NCBI RefSeq assembly: GCF_030269905.1
Contig: NZ_BSVC01000011.1
Span: 62,001 to 126,000 of the forward strand
Reading direction: 5' to 3'
DNA length: 64,000 bases
Source: Pelosinus sp. IPA-1
GTDB lineage: Bacteria > Bacillota > Negativicutes > DSM-13327
A program made the translations under genes and the position numbers. Position 1 is the stretch's first letter; every line of letters starts with the position of its first letter. Below the pieces are notes generated by a model. That model did not search any database and was not told the DNA's origin. It saw only the letters and a program-made list of their open reading frames with translations. Positions 43,702-55,030 of the stretch are shown here, piece after piece.

Positions 43702-44199
43702 ATGTGGATGATGATGCAACAAATGCATACAATATTAGAAACAGATTGGGGTTATATGACTGCTATTTGGACAGATATAGGGTTATGGGAGCTGGATTTT
43801 CCCGTAAAAGATAAGCCTGAAGAGCCAAAAGGCGAAGTAACGGAAGCTGTGAAATTTTGGTCAGAGCAACTAAGGCAGGAATTAAATATGTATTGGCGTG
43901 GCTTTGCTGTAATATTTGGCGTGCCAATTGATTGGCGTGGATATACTTCTTTTCAGGCTGCCGTACTTAAATTTACGGCAACGATCTCTTATGGACAGAC
44001 TACAAGCTATGGTGCGTTGGCCCGAGAAATTAATAGCCCCAAAGCCGCGCGAGCAGTAGGAGGAGCCTTGCACCGCAACCGGGTACCGATTGTTGTTCCT
44101 TGTCATCGTGTGATAGGAGCAAAAGGTACCTTGACAGGGTTCGGCGGTGGTATTGAACTAAAGCAAGCCTTGTTGTTGTTAGAAAGTAGTGAGGGATAA
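43702..44199 (+). CDS. ogt: methylated-DNA--protein-cysteine methyltransferase
   Basis: A 165-residue suicide repair protein that removes O6-alkyl groups from guanine. The C-terminal domain has the helix-turn-helix with TISYGQTTSYGALAREI, the arginine finger region AARAVGGALHRN and the active-site PCHRVIG (Cys about 132), ending LTGFGGGIELK. The N-terminal RNase H-like domain is short. Several ATG codons cluster at 43702-43714 after TAAGGATG; the first is given but 43708 or 43711 may be the true start. Confidence 0.93.
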   Translation: MWMMMQQMHTILETDWGYMTAIWTDIGLWELDFPVKDKPEEPKGEVTEAVKFWSEQLRQELNMYWRGFAVIFGVPIDWRGYTSFQAAVLKFTATISYGQTTSYGALAREINSPKAARAVGGALHRNRVPIVVPCHRVIGAKGTLTGFGGGIELKQALLLLESSEG

Positions 44200-44289
44200 G
44201 AGCAAAAAATATATTGTCAACGATTTGTCCAACAGGATATAATAAGGATTAGTATTACTTTTAGTTAGGATTTGAAGGAGGGCCAAAAC

Positions 44290-44634
44290 GTGTGCGGTTT
44301 TCTGCTGCGTATGATTCTTAATGGCGTCTTATTGTTTTTACTTATTGTAGAACTACCAGGAGTTTTTGTTGATACGTTAGGTGGTGCTTTACTTGGAGCC
44401 GCAATTATTGGCATAGCAAATGGAGCAGTAAGGCCATTGTTAGCCTTGAAGGATAAGCCTTTAAACTGGGTTACCCTAGGTGGATTGACCTTTTTTATGA
44501 ATATATTGACGCCATTTATGGTGATTAAAACTTTGCCGGGATTTCAAATTTATAGTATGATTGCCCCTGTAACCAGCGTATGCTTGATGACGGTTTGCAG
44601 TTGTACTTTGTCAAGAGTGATAAAGGATCGATAA
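44290..44634 (+). CDS. small four-helix membrane protein (holin-4/PF04020-like)
   Basis: A 114-residue integral membrane protein with four hydrophobic helices (about 5-25, 33-50, 58-78, 86-108) and GGALLGAAIIGIANGAVRPLLAL between helices 2 and 3. This is the phage-holin-4-like family, widespread in bacterial chromosomes and not evidence of a prophage. Function unknown. GTG 44290 is chosen because GAAGGAGGG ends eight bases upstream; TTG 44272 lies in front of that site. Probably co-transcribed with the HAD gene 22 bases downstream. Confidence 0.75.
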   Translation: MCGFLLRMILNGVLLFLLIVELPGVFVDTLGGALLGAAIIGIANGAVRPLLALKDKPLNWVTLGGLTFFMNILTPFMVIKTLPGFQIYSMIAPVTSVCLMTVCSCTLSRVIKDR

Positions 44635-44656
44635 GGATAGCAGTGGAGGTTTTTTA

Positions 44657-45454
44657 ATGACAATTCGATTAGTAGCAGTAGATATGGATGATACGCTATT
44701 AGATAAAACATTACAAGTATCGCCACGGACCTGTGAAGCCATTACCAAAGCCCAAGAACAAGGGGTTTTGGTAACCATCGCTACAGGTAGAATGTTTAGT
44801 TCGGCGGTGCCATTTGCCAAGAAATTGAATATGAAAACACCCATTATTACTTATAATGGTGGTATGGTTCGCTCAGCCTTTACGAAAGAGATGGTATTTC
44901 ATAAGACGATTGCATCCAGTGTGGCTAATAAAGTAGTAGCCTTATTCCGTGAACGGGGTTGGTATCTACAATCCTATATGAATGATGAACTGTTTGTGGT
45001 GGAGCGTTGTGAGAAGGCAAAGTCTTATGAAAGATTATCTGGTATTCAGGCAATTCCTCTGGGAGAGGAATTCTATACTATGCAACATGAGCCGACGAAG
45101 ATGCTTGCCATGGCGGAACCTCATGAAATTCAAGAAATTCAAAAGGTTATTAATCGAGAATTTGCAGGAGAGGTATTTACGGCTACTTCTAAGTCAAACT
45201 ACTTGGAACTGACCCATCCTAGTGTTAATAAGGGACACGCCTTAGAACTTCTTGCAAAAACGCTAGGTATTAAACAAGAAGAAGTCATGGCGATTGGTGA
45301 TTCAAATAATGACTATCCTATGATTGAATATGCAGGATTTGGTGTAGCTATGGGAAATGCATCCGACCGGGTAAAAGCCGTCGCCCAAGCTGTAACAACT
45401 CACAATAACGAACATGGTGTGGCAGAAGCAATTGAAAAATATGTATTGAAGTAG
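44657..45454 (+). CDS. Cof-type HAD-superfamily sugar phosphatase
   Basis: A 265-residue HAD hydrolase of the Cof/YidA/YwpJ group. Motif I is VDMDDTLLDK (nucleophile Asp9), motif II is IATGRM, a C2 cap holds residues about 85-190, motif III lysine is in VNKGHALELL and motif IV is IGDSNNDYPMIEYAGFGVAMGNA. Such enzymes dephosphorylate sugar phosphates or flavin precursors; the specific substrate is not predictable. GGAGG precedes the ATG at 44657. A terminator follows directly. Confidence 0.92.
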   Translation: MTIRLVAVDMDDTLLDKTLQVSPRTCEAITKAQEQGVLVTIATGRMFSSAVPFAKKLNMKTPIITYNGGMVRSAFTKEMVFHKTIASSVANKVVALFRERGWYLQSYMNDELFVVERCEKAKSYERLSGIQAIPLGEEFYTMQHEPTKMLAMAEPHEIQEIQKVINREFAGEVFTATSKSNYLELTHPSVNKGHALELLAKTLGIKQEEVMAIGDSNNDYPMIEYAGFGVAMGNASDRVKAVAQAVTTHNNEHGVAEAIEKYVLK

Positions 45455-45459
45455 CAGGG

Positions 45460-45493
45460 ACTTCGTTCTTAGAAAATAAGAGCGAAGTTTTTC
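45460..45493 (+). terminator. intrinsic terminator of the HAD gene
   Basis: ACTTCG-TTCTTA pairs with TAAGAG-CGAAGT across GAAAA, followed by five T. Confidence 0.82.
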
Positions 45494-45523
45494 TTTATAA
45501 TAGAATTGAGATAAAAAGTAATG

Positions 45524-45608
45524 AACCGCAGAGGCGCAGAGGACGCTGAGAGGTACTATTAATACCCCTGATAAACATACCTCTGCGTTCTCTGCGCCTC
45601 TGCGGTTC
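45524..45608. repeat. palindromic interspersed repeat, copy 16
   Basis: AACCGCAGAGGCGCAGAGG left arm and CTCTGCGCCTCTGCGGTTC right arm; one of the most symmetrical copies. Confidence 0.92.
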
Positions 45609-45801
45609 AAAGATCTTATGGTTGTCAATAGTATGTTTTTTGTTACTATACTACGAAAAAGTGTGTACTTGTATTGTCTTTCCATATCTATTAGAATGAT
45701 ATCATAAATTGGTAGAAACTTGAATATCCTTGAAGGTGTTAGAATTGTAAAGCTAATTTGGATTCAATTTTATCTAGTAATGAAAGGAAAGGATGATCTG
45801 G

Positions 45802-46815
45802 ATGTTATTTACACCGATTTCGTTTAAGCAGTTAACCTTAAAAAATCGAGTTGTTATGCCCCCTATGTGCATGTATAGTGCAGCGGATGATGGTATGGTT
45901 ACAGATTGGCATGTAACACATTATACAACAAGGGCGGTAGGGCAGGTTGGTCTAATTATTGTGGAGGCCACAGGGGTAGAACCTCGGGGGCGTATCTCCA
46001 ATAAAGATTTGGGAATTTGGGATGATAAGCATGTTGCAGGTTTGAAAAGTATTGTTGATCATGTCCATGCCCAAGGAGGTAAAATTGGCATTCAGCTAGC
46101 TCATGCGGGGAGAAAGAGCGAAGCAGTTGGAAGTACACCTGTAGCACCTTCTGCCATTGCGTTTAATGAGGAATATCGTTTACCTATGGCTTTAACAATA
46201 GGAGAAATCCAAGAAATCATACAAAAATTCGTTCAAGGAGCAAAACGTGCGGTAGCAGCAGGCTTTGACACGATTGAGCTTCACGCTGCTCATGGCTATT
46301 TAATTAATGAATTTTTATCACCATTAACGAACCTTCGTGATGATGAGTATGGTGGCAATCTTGTTAATAGAGTACGTTTCTTACAAGAAGTTCTAATTGC
46401 GGTGAAACAAGTCCTTCCTAAAGAAATGCCGATCATTGTCCGCGTATCGGCAGATGACTATCATGAAGACGGCAATACACCGGAGATTGTAGCCGAGATG
46501 CTGAATTTAGTAAAACAGTATGGCATTGATGTAATCAATGTAAGTTCCGGAGCTGTAATTCCGGTTATGCCAAGGGCATATCCAGGATATCAGGTAGCTA
46601 TGGCTTTAACGATTAAGGAAAAAACCCAATTGCCCGTATTAGCAGGCGGGCTTATAACAGAACCTGCCCAAGCCATGCAATTAGTTAAGGCTGGTATTGA
46701 TCTGGTGTACACGGGTAGAGAATTGTTACGCAATCCATTTTGGCCTTTACAGGCTGCTCATGTTCTACAGCAGGAAGTAGAGTGGCCAGTACAGTATTTA
46801 CGAGGAAAATGGTAA
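45802..46815 (+). CDS. old yellow enzyme-family NADH:flavin oxidoreductase (NamA/YqjM type)
   Basis: A 337-residue FMN TIM-barrel ene-reductase. It has LKNRVVMPPMCMYSA (the Cys of the YqjM group), DWHVTHYTTRAVGQVGLIIVEATGV, GIQLAHAGRKS, the substrate histidines and tyrosine in FDTIELHAAHGYLINEFLSPL.N.R.DEYGG, and VYTGRELLRNPFWP at the end. Reduces activated alkenes or quinones with NAD(P)H. ATG 45802 is favoured because GGAAAGG is well spaced; ATG 45793 would be too close to it. Single gene ending at a strong terminator. Confidence 0.93.
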   Translation: MLFTPISFKQLTLKNRVVMPPMCMYSAADDGMVTDWHVTHYTTRAVGQVGLIIVEATGVEPRGRISNKDLGIWDDKHVAGLKSIVDHVHAQGGKIGIQLAHAGRKSEAVGSTPVAPSAIAFNEEYRLPMALTIGEIQEIIQKFVQGAKRAVAAGFDTIELHAAHGYLINEFLSPLTNLRDDEYGGNLVNRVRFLQEVLIAVKQVLPKEMPIIVRVSADDYHEDGNTPEIVAEMLNLVKQYGIDVINVSSGAVIPVMPRAYPGYQVAMALTIKEKTQLPVLAGGLITEPAQAMQLVKAGIDLVYTGRELLRNPFWPLQAAHVLQQEVEWPVQYLRGKW

Positions 46816-46826
46816 AATAGTATAGA

Positions 46827-46864
46827 AACAGGAGTTATCTTAAAAAGATAGCTCCTGTTTTTTT
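46827..46864 (+). terminator. intrinsic terminator of the ene-reductase gene
   Basis: ACAGGAGTTATCTT pairs with AGATAGCTCCTGT (near-perfect) and is followed by seven T. Confidence 0.9.
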
Positions 46865-46910
46865 ATTACAAAATAATTTACATTTTACAGTGAGGAGTGT
46901 ATGATTAATA

Positions 46911-46942
46911 TTGTTAACTACATATTATTGTTTGGTTAACGG
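46911..46942. promoter_or_regulatory. BirA-like operator 1
   Basis: TTGTTAAC and GGTTAAC half-sites: the two GTTAAC cores (46913-46918, 46935-46940) are 16 bases apart, the spacing of biotin repressor sites. About 265 bases before the first gene of the biotin operon. Confidence 0.65.
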
Positions 46943-46986
46943 TGAGAACGTGCTTTAAAGAAAGTTGTATCTATATTGCTGGTCTG

Positions 46987-47055
46987 TTAGGGATGGGATA
47001 TAGGGCTTCGTTTGCTTCCTACGTAACGCCTCTCAGCCCTATATCCCATTCCTAA
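46987..47055. repeat. 21-bp stem hairpin between the two BirA-like operators
   Basis: TTAGGGATGGGATATAGGG-type left arm (46987-47007) and its near-exact reverse complement (47035-47055) enclose 27 bases. One mismatch is visible. No T-run follows. It could be a small mobile hairpin insert or a leader structure. Confidence 0.7.
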
Positions 47056-47160
47056 CAATTGTCATTTAGCCTATTTATTTTGGAAATTCGATAGGTTCTT
47101 TATAGGTTTTCTATAATTGATAAGAAATAATCGGAGTGATAGCTTATTTTTTTGTTAGAA

Positions 47161-47192
47161 ACGTTAACTTAAAAAATCTAAATGGTTAACTG
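47161..47192. promoter_or_regulatory. BirA-like operator 2
   Basis: CGTTAACTT and GGTTAAC: GTTAAC cores at 47163-47168 and 47185-47190, again 16 bases apart. It ends just before the ribosome site AAGGGGG of the first gene, so binding would cover the transcription start or the leader. Confidence 0.78.
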
Positions 47193-47205
47193 AAGGGGGA
47201 TGTTT

Positions 47206-47712
47206 ATGAGAAATGTTGCAATGCCCAAGACGAGAAGGCTGACAGAAACGGCCTTATTGACTGCTTTACTTACTATTTCGGGTGCGATTAAGCTTCCTGG
47301 TTTGATCCCGGGGACGGAATTTCAGCTGTCCGCTCCTTTGGCGGTAGCTGTCTGTGGGGTGTTTGGTTTTTCTACTTATATGATGGCTGGGATATTGTCT
47401 AGTCTCATTGGATTAATCCTAGGAACGCAAACTTTACTGCATGTTGGTGTCGCGATGATATTTCGTGTAGTAGTAGGGATCTGTGTAGGTGTTTTTGGTG
47501 CAACATGGCCAGTATTGATAATAGCCGGGCCGATTGGATCTAGTGTAGCTAGGATAACTCTTGGTAATATAATCGGCAAGGCGGCAGCGCCTCTTTTATT
47601 AGCAGCCTTGCCTGGTATGGTCTATACCGCTCTGGCAGCTTGGCCCCTCGCTTTATTGCTAAAACGGGTAAAGGCACAAACGGAAAGGGTGATGCAAAGT
47701 GTACAGCGTTAG
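47206..47712 (+). CDS. ECF-type S-component-like membrane protein of the biotin operon
   Basis: A 168-residue membrane protein with five to six hydrophobic helices. It starts RRLTETALLTALLTISGAIKLPG and includes FGFSTYMMAGILSSLIGLILG and GMVYTALAAWPLALLLK. Size and the N-terminal ALLTALL helix resemble ECF transporter substrate-capture (S) components, but the sequence is not a typical BioY. Position behind two BirA-like sites and overlapping bioW (14 bases) suggests uptake of biotin or of pimelate, the substrate of BioW; neither is proven. ATG 47206 has AAGGGGG six bases upstream; ATG 47200 is too close to it. Confidence 0.65.
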   Translation: MRNVAMPKTRRLTETALLTALLTISGAIKLPGLIPGTEFQLSAPLAVAVCGVFGFSTYMMAGILSSLIGLILGTQTLLHVGVAMIFRVVVGICVGVFGATWPVLIIAGPIGSSVARITLGNIIGKAAAPLLLAALPGMVYTALAAWPLALLLKRVKAQTERVMQSVQR

Positions 47713-48445
47713 AATGCGGGCAGCTCAGGGAGGGCGGCATGAAGAAGGTGGCCGTCATATTTCTGGAGCAGAGCGGGTTGTTCCAGAGGAAAGAGTAGAA
47801 GAAACAACAAGTGCTATGTTAAAAAGGGCTTTTTCTCATACTAGGGGACAAGCTGATTTTGTGAATATCATTGTAGAAAAGATAGAGAACTCTGCAATAA
47901 AACAAGTACCTTTATTGACCGTTTCCACGGCAAAGGCCTATAGGGTAGAAGAAGGCCTTTGTGTAGCAGAAAAAGCTCTAGTGGCAGCAGGGGTATCTCT
48001 TACTGGGGCTAAGGAGGGAATACATTTGTTGCAATCTCTTCCAGACAGTATGCGAGGCGCTATGTTACTATGTGCTATAACTGGCAGAAGGCTAGATAAT
48101 ACAGGGGAAAAGGGCATCCGCGTATCCCGCATGGATATCGAGAAGGAAGAGGTATTTATGGGGAAATTAGTAGAGCAAGGGATTGATAATATGCATGTGC
48201 GTGAGGCATTGGTGTTAGCCAGCAAGGTAGCAGCAGGCCCTGGCATTGTGGCAGAACTTTGTTGGTCGGATGATCCTGAATATACTACTGGCTATGTGGC
48301 TTGCCCTCAAGGGTACCTACGGATTCCCCACTGTAAGCCCCTTGGTAATGGGATTGGCGGAAGGATTTTTTTTATCAATCCCAATACAGATTTATTAGCA
48401 CTAAAAGAATATTTGCAGCACCAGTCTGTGCTTGTGAAAATTTGA
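47699..48445 (+). CDS. bioW: 6-carboxyhexanoate--CoA ligase (pimeloyl-CoA synthetase)
   Basis: A 248-residue ligase making pimeloyl-CoA from pimelate, CoA and ATP, the first committed step of this biotin route. It matches Bacillus BioW along its length: YSVRMRAAQGG.HEEGGRHISGAERVVP at the start, FSHTRGQADFVNI, RGAMLLCAITGRRLD, KGIRVSRMD, ALVLASKVAAGPGIVAELCWSDDPEYTTGYVA, and GGRIFFI near the end. GTG 47699 lies inside the preceding gene and aligns with the family start. Presence of BioW implies dependence on free pimelate. Confidence 0.95.
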   Translation: MYSVRMRAAQGGRHEEGGRHISGAERVVPEERVEETTSAMLKRAFSHTRGQADFVNIIVEKIENSAIKQVPLLTVSTAKAYRVEEGLCVAEKALVAAGVSLTGAKEGIHLLQSLPDSMRGAMLLCAITGRRLDNTGEKGIRVSRMDIEKEEVFMGKLVEQGIDNMHVREALVLASKVAAGPGIVAELCWSDDPEYTTGYVACPQGYLRIPHCKPLGNGIGGRIFFINPNTDLLALKEYLQHQSVLVKI

Positions 48446-48459
48446 GGGAGGGAGCCAAA

Positions 48460-51760
<3,301 letters not shown>

Positions 51761-51804
51761 GTCAGTATGAGCCTTACAGTAGCATGACAATTCAATGAAA
51801 ATAA

Positions 51805-51840
51805 AAAAACCAATCGTAATGTAGCTGCGATTGGTTTTTT
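51805..51840 (+). terminator. intrinsic terminator of the biotin operon
   Basis: AAAAACCAATCG and CGATTGGTTTTT around an 11-base loop, with T-run. Confidence 0.92.
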
Positions 51841-51902
51841 GCTTTTTTATAGAATTTGCCATATAATTGAGGGATAGCATAAGAAATGAGGGGGGCGATG
51901 AG

Positions 51903-52634
51903 ATGAAGTTTGTCGCTGATTTACATATTCACACGGTAGCAAGTGGGCATGCTTATAGTACTATATTGGAGAATGCTCGGGCAGCAGCCGATATTGGGCT
52001 TGCCATGATAGCTATTACAGATCATGGTCCAGATATGCCAGGTGGACCACATGCTTACCACTTCGGCAATTTAAAGGCAGTGCCTGAGGAATTGTTTGGT
52101 GTGCGCATTTTAAAGGGAGTAGAGGCCAATGTAATTGACCGGGATGGAACACTGGACTTGGCTGAAGAGCGATTAGCTGGACTAGACATTGTATTAGCGG
52201 GATTACATTCTGTATGTTCACCTTATGGTTCTGTCTTAGAAAATACACAGATGATGGTGAATGCTATGAAAAATCCTTGGGTAGATGCGATTGTTCATCC
52301 GGGGAACCCAGAGTTTTTGGTAGACGCGGAAGCAATTGTAAAGGCAGCCGTAGAATATGACGTAGCCTTAGAAATTAATAATAGCTCCCTCAAAATATCT
52401 AGGGTAGGCAGCAAACCCCATTGTGAAAATATTGCTTGTTTGGCAAAAGAATATGGGGCAAAGATAATCGTTGGGACAGATAGTCATTTTTCTTTAGCTA
52501 TTGGAGACTTTAGCAAAGCAAATGAGCTGCTGGAAAGGGTTGAGATTTCTCCCGATGCAGTAATTAATACATCAATTGAAGGTGTGCTGCGTCATCTAAA
52601 TCGTCGTTCTAACCGGAAACAAAGTGTTCGATAG
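51903..52634 (+). CDS. PHP-domain phosphatase (YcdX-like)
   Basis: A 243-residue metal-dependent phosphoesterase. The PHP motifs are DLHIHTVAS (7-15), AITDHGPD (about 35-42), GVEANV, HPGNPEF and GTDSHF, giving the trinuclear metal site of the YcdX subgroup. Substrate unknown. ATG 51903 is chosen because GAGGGGGG precedes it; an upstream in-frame start at 51867 lacks a site. It is the first gene of a likely operon with rapZ, yvcK and whiA; rapZ begins 18 bases after its stop. Confidence 0.88.
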   Translation: MKFVADLHIHTVASGHAYSTILENARAAADIGLAMIAITDHGPDMPGGPHAYHFGNLKAVPEELFGVRILKGVEANVIDRDGTLDLAEERLAGLDIVLAGLHSVCSPYGSVLENTQMMVNAMKNPWVDAIVHPGNPEFLVDAEAIVKAAVEYDVALEINNSSLKISRVGSKPHCENIACLAKEYGAKIIVGTDSHFSLAIGDFSKANELLERVEISPDAVINTSIEGVLRHLNRRSNRKQSVR

Positions 52635-52652
52635 ATAGTGGAGGTGTAAAGA

Positions 52653-53558
52653 ATGGAAGATGTGCGCTTGGTGATTATCACAGGCATGTCAGGTGCTGGC
52701 AAGACTCAGGTCGTGCGCACTATGGAGGATCTAGGATATTTTTGTGTTGATAATTTGCCTCCCATGTTGATATCGAAATTTGCTGAGCTTTGTTCCCAGT
52801 CCGCAGGGCGGGTCAATAAGGTTGGTTTAGTAGTTGATATTCGTGGACGTGAATTTTTTGATACCTTGATACAAGCCTTAGAAGAGTTAGAAAAACAAGG
52901 GCATCGTTATGAAATGCTCTTTTTAGAGGCCTCTGATGAAACCTTAATTAGAAGGTATAAGGAGACGAGAAGGCGGCATCCTCTGGCACCTCATGGTCGT
53001 ATCAGCGAAGGTATTACTAGAGAACGGGAGCGGATTGAACATGTTAGAGGAAGAGCTACACAAATTATTGATACCTCTGAATTAACAACCGCTAATTTAC
53101 GAGAAAAAGTTACTGCCTTATTTACCAGTGATCATGAACAGCAGCGTATGAATATTACGGTGGTTTCTTTTGGCTTTAAATATGGTATTCCTTTGGATGT
53201 TGACATGGTTTTTGATGTTCGTTTTCTGCCAAATCCCTTTTATGTGGAGTCTTTAAGGCGTAAAAGTGGTGAAGTAGCTGAGGTTGGGGATTACATTTGG
53301 AAATGGCCCATTACCCAGCAGTTTATGGAAAAAGTAACTGGTTTTGTTGATTTTCTCGTACCCAATTATATTAAAGAAGGCAAGAGCCAATTAATTATTG
53401 CGATTGGTTGTACTGGTGGCTTGCATCGCTCTGTATTTGTGGCAAGAAAAATTTATGAGGGCTTACGAAATAAAGGTTACAAGGTAAACCTAGATCATAG
53501 GGATATTGTTAAGAATAATATTATTCCTACTGCTATAGAAGCTCCTCCTGAGTGCTAA
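52653..53558 (+). CDS. rapZ: RapZ/YvcJ nucleotide-binding protein
   Basis: A 301-residue protein. N-terminal P-loop GMSGAGKT (about 9-16) and D-x-RGREFF, then EASDETLIRRYKETRRRHPL, and a C-terminal domain with FGFKYGIPLDVDMVFDVRFLPNPFY and IGCTGGLHRSV, a phosphatase-like loop. In E. coli RapZ controls GlmZ RNA decay by RNase E and senses glucosamine-6-phosphate; in Firmicutes the YvcJ homologue has GTPase activity and a less clear role. The rapZ-yvcK-whiA order is conserved in Gram-positive bacteria. Confidence 0.95.
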   Translation: MEDVRLVIITGMSGAGKTQVVRTMEDLGYFCVDNLPPMLISKFAELCSQSAGRVNKVGLVVDIRGREFFDTLIQALEELEKQGHRYEMLFLEASDETLIRRYKETRRRHPLAPHGRISEGITRERERIEHVRGRATQIIDTSELTTANLREKVTALFTSDHEQQRMNITVVSFGFKYGIPLDVDMVFDVRFLPNPFYVESLRRKSGEVAEVGDYIWKWPITQQFMEKVTGFVDFLVPNYIKEGKSQLIIAIGCTGGLHRSVFVARKIYEGLRNKGYKVNLDHRDIVKNNIIPTAIEAPPEC

Positions 53559-53620
53559 CACTTTTGAAATGGGTAAGGTACAGGAAACATATGGTTTGAT
53601 AAAAAGTAGAGGTGTAATGT

Positions 53621-54985
53621 ATGCACTTTTTAAAATGGATGTACCCAGGCATTAAGGTAAAACGCTGGCTGCTATTATTTTCTTTAGGTGTTTTGGTTGC
53701 CAGTATGGGGCTTGCTATTGTGCTGAATTATAAATATGCAGGTAATTTGGAAGAAACCATTTTTAGAATGGTGTATCTAACAACTGGAAAGTATTACTAT
53801 ACAGTAACCACTGTAGTAGGAATTTTTATCATTGCTGGTGGTCTCATTGTTATGACACTAGCTACTCGGCAGATTATTGCTTCTGTGATTAGCGTATTGA
53901 TCCCGGACGGTTCTGATCGACTAATTGAATTGATTTTTCAAAAACGCAAACTCAATCGCGGACCTGCTGTTACTGTTATTGGCGGAGGGACTGGATTATC
54001 GGTATTATTACGCGGGATTAAAGGCGTGACCAGCAATATTACAGCCATTGTAACCGTAGCTGATGATGGTGGGTCTTCTGGAAGGATTCGTCAGGATTTA
54101 GATATGATTCCCCCAGGAGATTTACGTAACTGTTTAGTAGCCTTAGCGGATACAGAGCCTTTAATGGAAAAGTTATTTCAGCATCGATTTGGTGGTGCTG
54201 GAGGATTAGCAGGCCATAATTTTGGTAATTTATTCATTGCGGCCATGACAGAAGTGCTTGGAGATGTGGAGCAAGCCTTAAAAGAGTCTAGTAAAGTTTT
54301 GGCAGTTCGAGGTAAGGTATTGCCAGCATCCACCCAGAAGGTAAGGCTCTGGGCCAAAATGGTAGATGGCAGCGTTGTAGAAGGGGAGTCTCAAATTCCT
54401 CTTGCTAATAAAAGAATTGAGAGTGTGTATCTACAGCCAGAAGAAACCATGCCTGTAGAAAGTTCTCTAGAGGCCATACGGGATGCAGATGCTATTATTT
54501 TAGGGCCTGGCAGTCTATATACTAGTATACTTCCTAATCTTTTAGTAAGAGGTATTGCCGATACCTTACGTAAAAGCCAAGCTGTAAAAATATATATATG
54601 TAATGTTATGACCCAGCCAGGGGAGACAGATGGATATAGTGCTTCAGAGCATGTGAAAGCAATATTGGATCATGTGGGCCCTGGAGTGATTGATTATGTT
54701 GTCATTAACGGACAAAATGTAGCCGTTGAGTTACAGGAAAAGTATGCGGATCAAGGGGCATATCCTGTAGAACCTGATCTAAAAGTAATTGAGGCGATGG
54801 GGATTAAAGCTGTCGTGGCAGACGTCATTAGCGAAACAAATTGGGTACGCCATGATCCTCTTAAGTTATCCCGGACGATTGTGTCGATGATTTATAAACT
54901 AAAAGCCAATTCGGAACGTATGAGATTATTGGATTATTATTTAATAGCCGAAAGCATAAAAGACTTAAAGAAAACGGAACGCTGA
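53621..54985 (+). CDS. yvcK: YvcK/GlmR gluconeogenesis and cell-wall factor with N-terminal membrane domain
   Basis: A 454-residue protein. Two N-terminal hydrophobic helices (about 15-38 and 62-92) precede the CofD/YvcK domain (about 118-445): VIGGGTGLSVLLRGIKG, VADDGGSSGRIRQDLDMIPPGDLRNCLVALAD, AGHNFGNLFIAAM and GPGSLYTSILPNLLV. GlmR binds UDP-GlcNAc and stimulates GlmS in Bacillus. The membrane domain is absent from the Bacillus protein but occurs in many Clostridia and Negativicutes. GAGGTG precedes ATG 53621. Lies between rapZ and whiA. Confidence 0.93.
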   Translation: MHFLKWMYPGIKVKRWLLLFSLGVLVASMGLAIVLNYKYAGNLEETIFRMVYLTTGKYYYTVTTVVGIFIIAGGLIVMTLATRQIIASVISVLIPDGSDRLIELIFQKRKLNRGPAVTVIGGGTGLSVLLRGIKGVTSNITAIVTVADDGGSSGRIRQDLDMIPPGDLRNCLVALADTEPLMEKLFQHRFGGAGGLAGHNFGNLFIAAMTEVLGDVEQALKESSKVLAVRGKVLPASTQKVRLWAKMVDGSVVEGESQIPLANKRIESVYLQPEETMPVESSLEAIRDADAIILGPGSLYTSILPNLLVRGIADTLRKSQAVKIYICNVMTQPGETDGYSASEHVKAILDHVGPGVIDYVVINGQNVAVELQEKYADQGAYPVEPDLKVIEAMGIKAVVADVISETNWVRHDPLKLSRTIVSMIYKLKANSERMRLLDYYLIAESIKDLKKTER

Positions 54986-55030
54986 ATTTTGCGGCGAATA
55001 GCAAGGCGGCTTGACTGGAGTGAATGAAAT

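Noticed and set aside
44290-44634. Phage holin as a sign of a prophage
   Set aside because: The family is a widespread chromosomal membrane protein; no other phage gene, attachment site or lysis gene is near.
45802-46815. Ene-reductase gene as part of the biotin operon
   Set aside because: A strong terminator at 46827-46864 and the BirA-like operators separate it from the biotin genes.
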